A DNA stretch of 64,000 nt from Buttiauxella gaviniae (GTDB lineage: Bacteria > Pseudomonadota > Gammaproteobacteria > Enterobacterales > Enterobacteriaceae), in NCBI RefSeq assembly GCF_040786275.1, contig NZ_JBFMVT010000002.1, positions 3,472,001-3,536,000 on the forward strand. Reading direction: 5' to 3'. How positions within the stretch are numbered: position 1 is the first letter of the stretch; every line of letters starts with the position of its first letter. The notes under the pieces were generated by a model. It did not search any database. It saw only the letters and a list, made by a program, of their open reading frames with translations, and was not told the DNA's origin. Shown in pieces: positions 28,137 to 36,850 of this stretch. Both the position numbers and the translations under genes were made by a program.

Positions 28137-29762
28137 ATGAATCGAAGCTCCCGACGGGGGGCGTGGCTGCTCACGCTCCTTTTCATGCTCGGCAGCGGCC
28201 CGGCGCTGGCAAAAACGCCGCCTGACCAGCTGATCATCGGCATGAATATGAACAACCTGCTGACTCTGGACCCTGCGGCGATGACCGGGAACGAAGTCGT
28301 CGGGCTGGTGGTAAACCTCTATGACTCGCTGGTGGAATTAGACCCGGCAAAACTCACGAATGTGCGCCCCGCGCTGGCAACGTCCTGGGAGATCTCCGAA
28401 GACGGGAATCGCCTGACTTTCCATCTGCGCGACGGGGTGAAATTCCACTCTGGCAACGTTTTGAGCGCCGATGATGTCGTGTGGTCGATGCGCCGCATTT
28501 TGCACCTGAACCTTGCGCAGGCGTCGGTGTGGAAGTCCTACGGCTTCAGTAAAAAGAACGTTGATGAGCATGTTAAAGCCCTGGATGCCGCAACGGTGGA
28601 AATCACGCTGCCGAAAGCCAATGACCCGCAACTGATTATTTATTCCCTGGCAGCACTCGGCAGCGTCGTAGTGCTGGACAGCAAAACCGTGCAGAAGCAC
28701 GTGCAAAATGACGACTGGGGCAACCGCTGGCTAACCACCAACGAAGCGGGTTCCGGGCCGTTCAGCCTTGACGTATGGCAAGCCAAAGACGTGCTGCGCA
28801 TGAAGCGAAACCCAGAATACTGGCGCGGCGCACCGAAGCTGTCGCGCGTGGTGTTCCGTCACTTCCAGGAGTCGCAAACCTTACGCCTGATGATTGCCAA
28901 GGGCGACCTGGATATTGCCAGCAACATGGCGGTATCGGACGTGAATGCCCTGCGAAAAGACCCGGAATTAACCGTCGATGCCGTTAAGAAAGGCACGATT
29001 TATTACGTCGCCATGAGCATGAAAGAGCCGCATTTCGCCAACCCTAAAGTGCGTGAAGCGGTGCGTTACCTGATTGATTATCAGGGCATCAACAAAGCGC
29101 TGATGCCGGGCTACGGCGTGCTGCACCAGCGTCCTATCCAATCTGGAATGCCTGCTACGCTTGCGAATCCTGGTTACACGCTGGATATTCCGCGCGCGAA
29201 AACGCTGCTGGCGGAGGCGGGCTATCCCGACGGGTTTGATACCACCCTGCGCGTGCTGGCTGACCAACCGTTCCTGAACATCGCCATTGCGGTGCAGTCC
29301 ACGCTGATGCAGGCGGGCATTAACGCGAAAATCGTCACCGGAACGGGCAACCAGATCTACGGCGCAATGCGCGAGCGCAAGTTCGACATGCTGGTCGGGC
29401 GCGGTGGCAGCGGTGTGGAGCCGCATCCCCATTCCAGCCTGCGTTCGCTGGTCTACAACCCAGATAACAGCGACGCGGCACGCCTGACTAACTTCCAGGG
29501 CTGGCGGACCAGCTTCTATGACAAAACGCTGAATCAGCAAATCGACCAGGCGCTGGTTGAACGCGACCCGGCGAAACAGCTCGAGGAATACCAGGCGATA
29601 CAGACCCGTTACGACGCGCTGATCCCCGCGCTGTTGCCGCTTTCACAAATGGTGGACTCGGTGGTGGTACGCAAAGAAGTGCAGAACTACCAGCCGCATC
29701 CGTCGGCGACCACTTTCCTGCGTGATGTTTATAAAATGCCTGTTGGGGAGGATAAATCATGA
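28137..29762 (+). CDS. ABC transporter substrate-binding protein, peptide/nickel (DppA/OppA) type
   Basis: A 541-residue periplasmic binding protein of the SBP_bac_5 family. A signal peptide (about residues 1-25) ends in SGPALA-K. Family stretches are NLYDSLVELDPAKL, LATSWEISEDGNRLTFHLRDGVKFHSG near residue 80, NPEYWRGAPKL and VREAVRYLIDYQGINKAL. A short hairpin (CCCGGCG/CGCTGGG) precedes it in the 85-base gap after the enolase-superfamily gene. The family carries di- and oligopeptides but also opines, sugars and other solutes, so the ligand is open. It overlaps the next gene by ATGA. Confidence 0.9.
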   Translation: MNRSSRRGAWLLTLLFMLGSGPALAKTPPDQLIIGMNMNNLLTLDPAAMTGNEVVGLVVNLYDSLVELDPAKLTNVRPALATSWEISEDGNRLTFHLRDGVKFHSGNVLSADDVVWSMRRILHLNLAQASVWKSYGFSKKNVDEHVKALDAATVEITLPKANDPQLIIYSLAALGSVVVLDSKTVQKHVQNDDWGNRWLTTNEAGSGPFSLDVWQAKDVLRMKRNPEYWRGAPKLSRVVFRHFQESQTLRLMIAKGDLDIASNMAVSDVNALRKDPELTVDAVKKGTIYYVAMSMKEPHFANPKVREAVRYLIDYQGINKALMPGYGVLHQRPIQSGMPATLANPGYTLDIPRAKTLLAEAGYPDGFDTTLRVLADQPFLNIAIAVQSTLMQAGINAKIVTGTGNQIYGAMRERKFDMLVGRGGSGVEPHPHSSLRSLVYNPDNSDAARLTNFQGWRTSFYDKTLNQQIDQALVERDPAKQLEEYQAIQTRYDALIPALLPLSQMVDSVVVRKEVQNYQPHPSATTFLRDVYKMPVGEDKS

Positions 29763-30796
29763 GCATGATTTTACTTGCGCCCGGCGGCCGCGCCCGGCGG
29801 TTCTCAAAACGATTAAGCCAGGTGTTGATCACGCTGTTTGGCCTGTTGCTGCTGACCTTTTTTATTGGCCGCGTGATGCCGATCGATCCGGTGCTGGCTA
29901 TCGTCGGCCCGGATGCGGACCAAAGCACTTATCAGCAGGTTTATCACCAACTGGGCTTTGATCAATCTCTGGCAACGCAGTTCTGGATTTATCTTGGCGG
30001 CCTGCTGCACGGGGATTTAGGCAACGCGCTGCTGACCGGTAAACCGGTGGTGGACGATATTCTGCGCGTCTTTCCGGCAACGCTTGAGCTGGCGACGGTG
30101 GCGATTATCGTCGGCGCGGGTCTGGGGATTCCGCTGGGCGTTTGGGCGGCGGCTCGCCGCAACAGCGTGGTGGATTACGCGGTGCGCATTATCAGCCTGG
30201 CCGGTTATTCCACGCCGATTTTCTGGGTGGGCATGATGGGGCTGCTGCTGTTTTACGCCTGGCTTGGTTGGGTGGGCGGCGCAGGGCGCATTGATTTAGG
30301 TCTGGATGGGTTAGTCCCGCGTCGCACAGGGTTGCTGTTGGTCGATTCATTGCTGGCAGGCAACAGCGCGGTATTCTTTAACGCCCTCAATCACCTGATT
30401 TTACCTGCCTGTTTATTGGGCTTCCACTCGCTGGCTTACATCAGCCGTATGACGCGCAGCTTTATGCTGGCGCAGCTCTCGCAGGAATTTATTATCACCG
30501 CGCGGGTAAAAGGGCTGACCGAACGCCAGGTTATCTGGAATCACGCTTTCCGCAACATTCTTGTGCAGTTGCTGACGGTGGTGGCGCTGGCTTACGGCTC
30601 GCTGCTGGAAGGCGCGGTGCTGATTGAAACCGTGTTCTCGTGGCCGGGTTTTGGGTCTTATCTCACCGGCAGCTTGTTGCTGGGCGATATGAATGCGGTG
30701 ATGGGATGCGTGCTGGTAGTGGGGGTGATTTTCGTTCTGCTCAATCTGCTGTCCGACATGCTTTACCAACTTTTTGATCCGAGGACAAAATCATGA
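29759..30796 (+). CDS. ABC transporter permease, DppB type
   Basis: A 345-residue inner-membrane permease with six predicted segments. The N-terminal segment and large periplasmic loop (DPVLAIVGPDADQSTYQQVYHQLGFD) are typical of DppB/OppB. The EAA coupling loop reads EFIITARVKGLTERQVIWNHAFRN near residue 241. It pairs with the following DppC-type permease to form the channel. It overlaps both the binding-protein gene and the next permease by four bases. Confidence 0.92.
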   Translation: MSMILLAPGGRARRFSKRLSQVLITLFGLLLLTFFIGRVMPIDPVLAIVGPDADQSTYQQVYHQLGFDQSLATQFWIYLGGLLHGDLGNALLTGKPVVDDILRVFPATLELATVAIIVGAGLGIPLGVWAAARRNSVVDYAVRIISLAGYSTPIFWVGMMGLLLFYAWLGWVGGAGRIDLGLDGLVPRRTGLLLVDSLLAGNSAVFFNALNHLILPACLLGFHSLAYISRMTRSFMLAQLSQEFIITARVKGLTERQVIWNHAFRNILVQLLTVVALAYGSLLEGAVLIETVFSWPGFGSYLTGSLLLGDMNAVMGCVLVVGVIFVLLNLLSDMLYQLFDPRTKS

Positions 30797-31698
30797 CCGT
30801 CTCCTTTGGAACTCCACAGCTCACCGCCGCCGATGAACGTTCATTGCGCTTTAAGCGCGCCGGTCTGCAGGCGGTTGGGTTTATCGGCAAAATGGCGCGT
30901 AACCCGCTGACGGCGATCGGCGGCGGAATTGTGTTCCTGCTATTGATGGTGGCGATTTTTGCGCCGTGGATAGCGCCGTATAATCCGCTGGTGCAGGATC
31001 TGAATAATGCGTTGACCGCCCCGAATGCGGCGCACTGGTTTGGCACCGACGAGTTTGGCCGCGACATTTTTAGCCGCCTGGTTTACGGTTCGCGCATTAC
31101 GCTCTACATCGTGCTGCTGGTGTCGGTCACCGTTGGCCCGCTGGGTTTGCTGCTTGGCGTCACGGCGGGTTACTTCGGCGGCAAAGTCGATATGGTGCTG
31201 ATGCGCATCACCGATATTTTCATCTCCTTCCCAAGCCTGGTTTTGGCGCTGGCGTTTGTGGCGGCACTCGGCCCCGGCCTCGAGCACGTGGTTATTGCGA
31301 TTACGCTCACCGCCTGGCCGCCGATTGCGCGTCTGGCGCGAGCGGAAACGCTCTCTCTGCGGCAGGCCGATTTTATCTCTGCCGTCCGTTTGCAGGGCGC
31401 CTCACCGGTGCGCGTGCTGTGGCGTCACATTGTGCCGCTGTGCATGCCGTCGGTGATTATCCGTATCACCATGAATATGGCGGGCATCATCCTCACCGCC
31501 GCCGGTCTTGGCTTCTTAGGGCTTGGCGCACAGCCGCCGGAGCCGGAATGGGGGGCGATGATCTCCAGCGGGCGCACTTACATGATGGAGTGCTGGTGGG
31601 TAGTAACGATTCCGGGGCTGGCGATTTTAATCAACAGTCTGGCATTCAATTTCCTGGGAGATGGCTTACGTGACATCCTCGATCCTCGCAGCGAATAA
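30793..31698 (+). CDS. ABC transporter permease, DppC type
   Basis: A 301-residue permease of the DppC/OppC kind. The N-terminal conserved block MARNPLTAIGGGIV precedes the first membrane segment. AHWFGTDEFGRDIFSRLVYGSRITL near residue 77 is diagnostic. The coupling loop DFISAVRLQGASPVRVLWRHIVP is near 193, and the protein ends GDGLRDILDPRSE. Its 3' end overlaps the start of the next ATPase gene. Confidence 0.92.
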   Translation: MTVSFGTPQLTAADERSLRFKRAGLQAVGFIGKMARNPLTAIGGGIVFLLLMVAIFAPWIAPYNPLVQDLNNALTAPNAAHWFGTDEFGRDIFSRLVYGSRITLYIVLLVSVTVGPLGLLLGVTAGYFGGKVDMVLMRITDIFISFPSLVLALAFVAALGPGLEHVVIAITLTAWPPIARLARAETLSLRQADFISAVRLQGASPVRVLWRHIVPLCMPSVIIRITMNMAGIILTAAGLGFLGLGAQPPEPEWGAMISSGRTYMMECWWVVTIPGLAILINSLAFNFLGDGLRDILDPRSE

Positions 31699-32536
31699 TT
31701 CGCCGCAACTGCTTGATGTACGCGACCTGAACGTCACTTTCGTTAACGGTCGCCTGCAAACCCACGCGGTGCGTGGCGTTTCATTCCAGCTCGGACGCGA
31801 GAAGCTGGCGATTGTTGGCGAGTCCGGTTCCGGGAAATCCACCGTAGGGCGCGCGCTGTTACAGCTTCACCCTAAAAAGGCGCAAATCACCGCCGAGCGC
31901 ATGCAGTTTGCCGAGGTGGATTTGCTGAACGCAACGGATGCGCAAATGCGCGACGTGCGCGGCAAGCGCATCTCAATGATTATGCAGGATCCGAAATACT
32001 CGCTAAATCCGGTGATGTGCGTCGGCGATCAAATTGCTGAAGCCTGGCTGACGCACCATCCCGTGGGTCATAAAGAGGCAAAGCAGAAGGTGCTGGAGAT
32101 GCTGGAAGTGGTGCGTATTCGCCAGCCGGAACGCGTCTACAACCTGTATCCGCATGAGGTTTCCGGCGGCCAGGGCCAGCGCATCATGATTGCCATGATG
32201 TTGATCACCGACCCAGAAATGGTGATTGCCGATGAGCCGACCTCTGCGCTGGATGTTTCAGTGCGTTTGCAGGTGCTGGCGCTGCTCGACGATCTCGTGC
32301 AGTCGCGCGGTTTGGGGCTGATCTTTATCAGTCACGACATCAATCTGGTGCGCAGCTTCTGCGACCGCGTGCTGGTGATGTACGCCGGGCGGGTGGTGGA
32401 ATCTATCGCCGCGAAAGATCTCGACAACGCGCAGCATCCTTACACCCAGGGGCTTATCAGCGCGTTGCCGGATATGGACAAACGCCGCGAGCATCTGCCG
32501 GTTCTGCAACGCCAGGCCAGTTGGCTAACTGAATAA
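31670..32536 (+). CDS. ABC transporter ATPase, DppD type
   Basis: A 288-residue ATPase. An ATG exists at 31661, but GGGAG at 31656-31660 is too close to it and fits the GTG at 31670 (MTSSILAANNSP) better, so that start is preferred, with the ATG as alternative. Walker A is GESGSGKST, the signature region reads VSGGQGQRIMIAMML, and Walker B is VIADEPTSALD. One deviation: the signature has V in place of L (VSGGQ), which is common in this family. It energises import with the following partner ATPase. Confidence 0.9.
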   Translation: MTSSILAANNSPQLLDVRDLNVTFVNGRLQTHAVRGVSFQLGREKLAIVGESGSGKSTVGRALLQLHPKKAQITAERMQFAEVDLLNATDAQMRDVRGKRISMIMQDPKYSLNPVMCVGDQIAEAWLTHHPVGHKEAKQKVLEMLEVVRIRQPERVYNLYPHEVSGGQGQRIMIAMMLITDPEMVIADEPTSALDVSVRLQVLALLDDLVQSRGLGLIFISHDINLVRSFCDRVLVMYAGRVVESIAAKDLDNAQHPYTQGLISALPDMDKRREHLPVLQRQASWLTE

Positions 32537-32546
32537 GGAGCAACGC

Positions 32547-33329
32547 ATGTCATCTATGATTGAAGTCAGCCAGCTTAATTTAACCTTCGGCGAAGGGGCG
32601 AAAACCAACCAGGTGCTGTTCGATGTGAATTTTAACGTTGAGGGCGGCGAGATTTTCGGCCTGGTGGGCGAGTCTGGCTCCGGGAAAACCACGGTGCTGA
32701 AATGCCTGGCGGGGCTGTTTACCCACTGGCAGGGAAAGCTGGCGATTGACGGCACGGAACTTGAACACAGCATTAGCCGCGAGCGCTGCCGTATGGTGCA
32801 GATGGTGTTTCAGGACCCGTACGGTTCTTTGCATCCGCGTCACACTATCGGCGACATTCTGGAAGAGCCGCTGCAAATTCAGAATTTCACCGACCGCGAC
32901 CGGCGCATTAACATGATGCTGGATAAAGTCGGCTTAAATCGCGCGTTTCGCACCCGTTTCCCGCATCAGCTTTCTGGCGGGCAGCGCCAGCGTGTCGCGA
33001 TTGCGCGGGCGCTGGTGCTGGAGCCGGAAGTACTGTTGCTTGATGAGCCGACGTCGGCGCTGGATGTTTCGGTGCAGGCAGAAATTCTCAATTTGCTGGC
33101 CGATTTGCAGCAGGAATCGAAACTGACCTACTTAATGGTGACGCATGATTTAGGCGTGATCGCCCACTTATGCCATCGCGTCGGGGTGATGCAGCACGGT
33201 CGTATTCTGGAATCGCTCAGCACCGATGATCTGATCAGCGGTGCTGCACAGGAGCCTTATACGCAGATGTTGGTTAACGCCAGCCGCCAATATAGCCGTG
33301 AAATGGCCCAGCAGGTGGCGAAGTTCTGA
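32547..33329 (+). CDS. ABC transporter ATPase, DppF type
   Basis: A 260-residue ATPase. AAGGAG lies eight bases before the ATG. Walker A is GESGSGKTT, the Q-loop reads MVFQDPYGSLHPRHTI, the signature is LSGGQRQRVAIARAL and Walker B is LLLDEPTSALD. It lacks the C-terminal oligopeptide extension found in many DppF proteins, so it is somewhat short. It completes a five-gene importer. No terminator is obvious before the convergent yegS. Confidence 0.92.
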   Translation: MSSMIEVSQLNLTFGEGAKTNQVLFDVNFNVEGGEIFGLVGESGSGKTTVLKCLAGLFTHWQGKLAIDGTELEHSISRERCRMVQMVFQDPYGSLHPRHTIGDILEEPLQIQNFTDRDRRINMMLDKVGLNRAFRTRFPHQLSGGQRQRVAIARALVLEPEVLLLDEPTSALDVSVQAEILNLLADLQQESKLTYLMVTHDLGVIAHLCHRVGVMQHGRILESLSTDDLISGAAQEPYTQMLVNASRQYSREMAQQVAKF

Positions 33330-33362
33330 CGTTTTTTTGTGCCCCCGAACTGCCTGCTGCGC

Positions 33363-34262
33363 TTAACCGAGCAGCGGGCAATTTGGCGGCAGGCGGCAGT
33401 TCAGCGCACTGGGATGGACATCAATGCGGAATTTCTGGCCGGTCAACGGTTCGCCATCCAGGTTGAAGGTGATGTCGTGCGGGGCGGTTATCTCAAACCA
33501 TGATGAACGTCCATCAATAATATTTGGGCTGTCGTCCGGGCGCGTGAGGGTGTTAAAGATGGCGGGCAGCAGCTCTTCGCCGGTAAAAATTCGCAGCTCC
33601 AGCAGCCCGTCGTTAATCAGCGCCTGGGGGCAAAGTTCTTGCCCACCGCCAGCCTGACGGCCATTACCGATGCCAATCACCAGCGCATCACCTTGCCATT
33701 CGAAACCCTCGCCGCGAATTTCACAGCGATCGGGTTTAAGGGTATCCATGCGAATCAGGCCGTGAACGAAATAGGCGATCCCGCCCAGCGCGGCTTTCAG
33801 TTTTTCCGGTGTTTCGGTGGTAATACGCGTTCCAAAACCGCCGGTCGCCATATTGATAAAGAAGGCGGATTCGTTCACCTGCACAAGATCGATAGCCGTC
33901 CCTTTCCCGACAATCGCGAGCTGCAACGCTTTGTCCAACTCCTGCGGAATACCGACGCTGGTGGCAAAATCGTTGGCGGTGCCTAATGGCAGAATCCCCA
34001 ATACCGGGCGATGTTCAGGAGCAAGTTGCGCCAGCGCGGTTGCCACTTCGTTTATCGTGCCATCTCCGCCGCCTGCCACCACGGTTGCAGCGCCCATCCG
34101 GGAGGCTTCTTCGACATAACGAATCGCATCACCTTTTTCCCAGGTGACACGAATATGTAACGTGTATCCCTCATCACGCATGACGTTAACTGCGCTGCGT
34201 AAGGTTTCATTTTCGGCACCTTTGCCGTTTAGGATGACGAACGTTACCGGAAACTGCTCCAT
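33363..34262 (-). CDS. yegS: Lipid kinase YegS
   Basis: A 299-residue lipid kinase related to diacylglycerol and sphingosine kinases. The nucleotide-binding signature [13 protein letters not shown] is near residue 62, [13 protein letters not shown] near 88, and the C-terminal domain holds the catalytic stretch [13 protein letters not shown]. coli YegS phosphorylates phosphatidylglycerol in vitro; its physiological lipid is unknown. Length and sequence follow E. coli YegS. It stands alone between the ABC transporter operon and cyaR. Confidence 0.94.
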   Translation of the reverse strand: MEQFPVTFVILNGKGAENETLRSAVNVMRDEGYTLHIRVTWEKGDAIRYVEEASRMGAATVVAGGGDGTINEVATALAQLAPEHRPVLGILPLGTANDFATSVGIPQELDKALQLAIVGKGTAIDLVQVNESAFFINMATGGFGTRITTETPEKLKAALGGIAYFVHGLIRMDTLKPDRCEIRGEGFEWQGDALVIGIGNGRQAGGGQELCPQALINDGLLELRIFTGEELLPAIFNTLTRPDDSPNIIDGRSSWFEITAPHDITFNLDGEPLTGQKFRIDVHPSALNCRLPPNCPLLG

Positions 34263-34351
34263 GGCACACCTCTGGAAAAATAGTTGAATTCTGAGTGTAC
34301 CGTATGTGCGGGATTTGCGGGTAAGAACAGGCTGAGTCTGCGGGGTGTAGC

Positions 34352-34562
34352 AAAAAAGAAGGCCTGTGAAAGGGAGATTTCACAGGCCAATGAGGTGGTT
34401 CCTGGTACATATCCGTCATACTTCAAATTGCAGATGTGTTGGCTTTCCTCGTTCACCCCCGTCACTTACTTGAGTAAGCTCCCGGGGATTCACTGCGTCG
34501 CCGCTTTTCTACAATGCGAATTATTCGGATACAGCTAGCATTTATGGGTTATGTTTTTCAGC
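34352..34562 (-). ncRNA. cyaR: CyaR small RNA, interrupted by an ERIC element
   Basis: The 5' part begins GCTGAAAAACATAACCCATA at 34562 and reaches CTAGCTG, matching E. coli CyaR. The 3' part resumes with TGTACCAGGAACCACCTC, the region that pairs with ompX, nadE and luxS mRNAs in E. coli. It ends in the terminator hairpin GGCCTGTGAAA/TTTCACAGGCC followed by a T-run ending at 34352. Between the two parts lies a 122-bp ERIC element. Without it the RNA would be 89 nt, against 87 in E. coli; with it, 211 nt. Promoter, seed and terminator all look intact. It lies downstream of yegQ as in E. coli. Confidence 0.88.
34410..34531 (-). repeat. ERIC element inserted in cyaR
   Basis: A 122-bp imperfect palindrome with ends TATCCG (34410-34415) and CGGATA (34526-34531). 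It contains the diagnostic core GTGAATCCCCGGGAGCTTAC and AAGTAAGTGACGGGGGTGAA on the minus strand, the two segments on which the classical ERIC primers are based. ERIC elements insert at TA; TA is present at both junctions here. Confidence 0.9.
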
Positions 34563-34568
34563 CCGGCG

Positions 34569-34611
34569 ATAATAACCGCATCCAGCGAAGCGGTATGTGA
34601 TCGATTTCTAA
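34569..34611 (-). promoter_or_regulatory. cyaR promoter with candidate CRP site
   Basis: On the minus strand TATTAT (34569-34574) stands seven bases before the expected CyaR 5' end at 34562. A CRP-like sequence, with TGTGA at 34596-34600 on the plus strand and a poor second half TCTAA at 34607-34611, is centred 41.5 bases upstream. That is exactly the class II activator position. E. coli cyaR is known to require CRP-cAMP. The second half-site is poor. Confidence 0.6.
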
Positions 34612-34646
34612 GAAATCTCTTACCGTGAAAAAATAACCTAAATGAA

Positions 34647-36008
34647 CTAGTTAGCGTGCGGATCGCGAGAGGTCTGACCGGATAAATTGCGCATCAGCAG
34701 CGCATAATCCAGGGACACATCTTGCGGCACAGGCATCCATACGGTGTGCCCATCGCCCGGCGCTACATCAATCGGCTGCGCTTTACCGTTTTCCAGCACT
34801 TCAAGCGTGAAAGTGACGTTACCTTGCGGAGTCATTAATTCCAGGCTGTCACCCAGCAAGAATTTATTTTTTACTTTCACTGCGGCTAAATCGCCGCGAC
34901 GCTCGCCGGTAAATTCCCCGACAAACTGCTGAGTTTCTGAGACAGAATGACCGTAATCGTAATTCTGATAAGAATCGTGGTTATGGCGACGCAGAAAACC
35001 TTCGGTGTAGCCGCGGTGCGCCAGGCCTTCCAGCGTGGTCAGCAGAGTAGGGTCGAATGGCTTGCCTGCTGCGGCATCTTCAATCGCACGGCGATAAACC
35101 TGAGCGGTACGTGCGCAGTAATAATAGGACTTGGTACGGCCTTCGATTTTCAGCGAGTGCACGCCCATTTTGGTCAGACGTTCTACGTGTTCAATGGCAC
35201 GCAGGTCTTTGGAGTTCATGATGTACGTGCCGTGCTCGTCTTCAAACGCCGTCATGTATTCGCCAGGACGTTTGGCTTCTTCGAGCATAAAGACCTGGTC
35301 GGTCGGTGCGCCCGCACCCAGGGTTGGCTCAATGTTTTTCACCGGAATTGGCTCGTGAAGATGGACGATATTACCGACATCATCTTCTTTGCCTTCTTCA
35401 ACTTTATATTCCCAGCGGCAGGCGTTAGTGCAGGTGCCCTGGTTTGGGTCGCGCTTGTTGATGTAGCCAGAAAGCAGGCAGCGGCCAGAGTAGGCCATGC
35501 ACAGCGCGCCGTGAACGAAGATTTCCAGTTCCATCTCTGGCACTTGTTCGCGCACTTCAGCGATCTCTTCAAGGGAGAGTTCGCGGGAAAGAATCACGCG
35601 AGTCAGGCCCATTTGTTTCCAGAATTTCACGGTCGCCCAGTTTACGGCGTTCGCCTGTACGGACAGGTGAATGTCCATTTCCGGGAAGGCTTCACGAACC
35701 ATCATGATTAAACCAGGGTCGGACATAATCAGCGCGTCCGGGCCCATATCAATTACCGGTTTCAGGTCACGGATAAAGGTTTTCAGCTTCGCGTTGTGCG
35801 GGGCAATGTTAACAACCACATAGAATTTTTTACCCAGCTCATGGGCTTCGTTGATGCCGAGCTGTAAGTTTTCGTGATTGAATTCGTTATTGCGCACGCG
35901 CAGGCTGTAACGCGGTTGGCCTGCGTAGACGGCATCGGCGCCGTAGGCGAAAGCGTAACGCATATTTTTCAGCGTTCCGGCAGGCGACAGGAGTTCTGGT
36001 TTAAACAT
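34647..36008 (-). CDS. yegQ: tRNA 5-hydroxyuridine modification protein YegQ/TrhP (U32 family)
   Basis: A 453-residue member of the U32 'peptidase' family, the same length as E. coli YegQ (TrhP), which takes part in prephenate-dependent formation of 5-hydroxyuridine at position 34 of tRNAs. The N-terminal barrel starts PELLSPAGTLKNMRYAFAYGADAVYAG. The iron-sulfur cysteines appear in HGALCMAYSGRCLLSGY and GTCTNACRWEY near residues 169-198. SLKIEGRTKSYYY is near 285. It is cytosolic. The cyaR gene follows it. Confidence 0.94.
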   Translation of the reverse strand: MFKPELLSPAGTLKNMRYAFAYGADAVYAGQPRYSLRVRNNEFNHENLQLGINEAHELGKKFYVVVNIAPHNAKLKTFIRDLKPVIDMGPDALIMSDPGLIMMVREAFPEMDIHLSVQANAVNWATVKFWKQMGLTRVILSRELSLEEIAEVREQVPEMELEIFVHGALCMAYSGRCLLSGYINKRDPNQGTCTNACRWEYKVEEGKEDDVGNIVHLHEPIPVKNIEPTLGAGAPTDQVFMLEEAKRPGEYMTAFEDEHGTYIMNSKDLRAIEHVERLTKMGVHSLKIEGRTKSYYYCARTAQVYRRAIEDAAAGKPFDPTLLTTLEGLAHRGYTEGFLRRHNHDSYQNYDYGHSVSETQQFVGEFTGERRGDLAAVKVKNKFLLGDSLELMTPQGNVTFTLEVLENGKAQPIDVAPGDGHTVWMPVPQDVSLDYALLMRNLSGQTSRDPHAN

Positions 36009-36127
36009 GATTTTCTCGGTCTGATTTCAGGTCAGAACCACTGCATTTGTGCAATGGTTTATGGCGTGCGGTTAACCCACAATTTAAGGGCGGGGATTGT
36101 AGCGCTTATTGATGCCAGAAACTACCC

Positions 36128-36850
36128 TCACGCAATACGGCAGGCGTCCGCTTCCCAGCGATAACCCACACCGTACACCGCACGAATAAACGATTGTTCT
36201 TCGTCCAGCGATTCCAGTTTGCGGCGCAGGTTTTTAATGTGGCTATCAATCGTCCGGTCAGTGACCACGCGATAGTCATCGTAGAGATGGTTCAGCAGTT
36301 GCTCCCGAGAGAACACTTTGCCCGGTTCGTGGGAAAGGGTTTTTAGCAAACGAAATTCAGCCGGGGTTAAATCCAGCAGTTTGTCACGCCAGCTTGCTTG
36401 AAAACGACCTTCGTCGATAATCAGCGGGCTAATTTCATCAGCAGGAACCGGATCGCGCTGGCGTTTGCAGCGACGCAAAATGGTTTTGACGCGCGCCACC
36501 ACTTCCCGTGGGCTGTAGGGCTTGCAGATGTAATCATCGGCCCCGATCTCCAGCCCCAGCAGGCGGTCGATCTCTTCGATTTTGGCGGTCACCATCACAA
36601 TGGGAATTTCTGAGAAACGACGGATTTCACGGCACAGCGTTAGCCCGTCGGTGCCTGGCAGCATTAAATCGAGCAGAATTAAATCCGGCGGCGTCTGACG
36701 CACGAAAGGCAGCACTTTATCGCCGTGGGTAATCAATTCTGGCGCATAACCCGCAGCGCGCAGGTAATCAATTAATAGCTGTCCGAGCTTGGGCTCGTCC
36801 TCAACAATTAAGATACGCGGTGTGTTTTCGTCAATCGGTAACTCGGTCAT
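36128..36850 (-). CDS. baeR: Envelope-stress response regulator BaeR
   Basis: A 240-residue OmpR-family regulator. The receiver domain has EDEP near residue 18, phospho-acceptor D61 in [13 protein letters not shown] and K110 in ICKPYSPRE. The winged-helix domain (about 135-235) ends [16 protein letters not shown] and [11 protein letters not shown]. With BaeS it activates mdtABC, acrD and spy in response to indole, flavonoids and envelope damage. It overlaps baeS by ATGA. In this strain it is separated from mdtABC by an insertion element. Confidence 0.96.
   Translation of the reverse strand: MTELPIDENTPRILIVEDEPKLGQLLIDYLRAAGYAPELITHGDKVLPFVRQTPPDLILLDLMLPGTDGLTLCREIRRFSEIPIVMVTAKIEEIDRLLGLEIGADDYICKPYSPREVVARVKTILRRCKRQRDPVPADEISPLIIDEGRFQASWRDKLLDLTPAEFRLLKTLSHEPGKVFSREQLLNHLYDDYRVVTDRTIDSHIKNLRRKLESLDEEQSFIRAVYGVGYRWEADACRIA

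Noticed and set aside
34284-34538. Open frame on the plus strand of 84 codons
   Set aside because: It lies across cyaR and the ERIC element and is a by-product of ERIC sequence; no ribosome site or protein-like composition.
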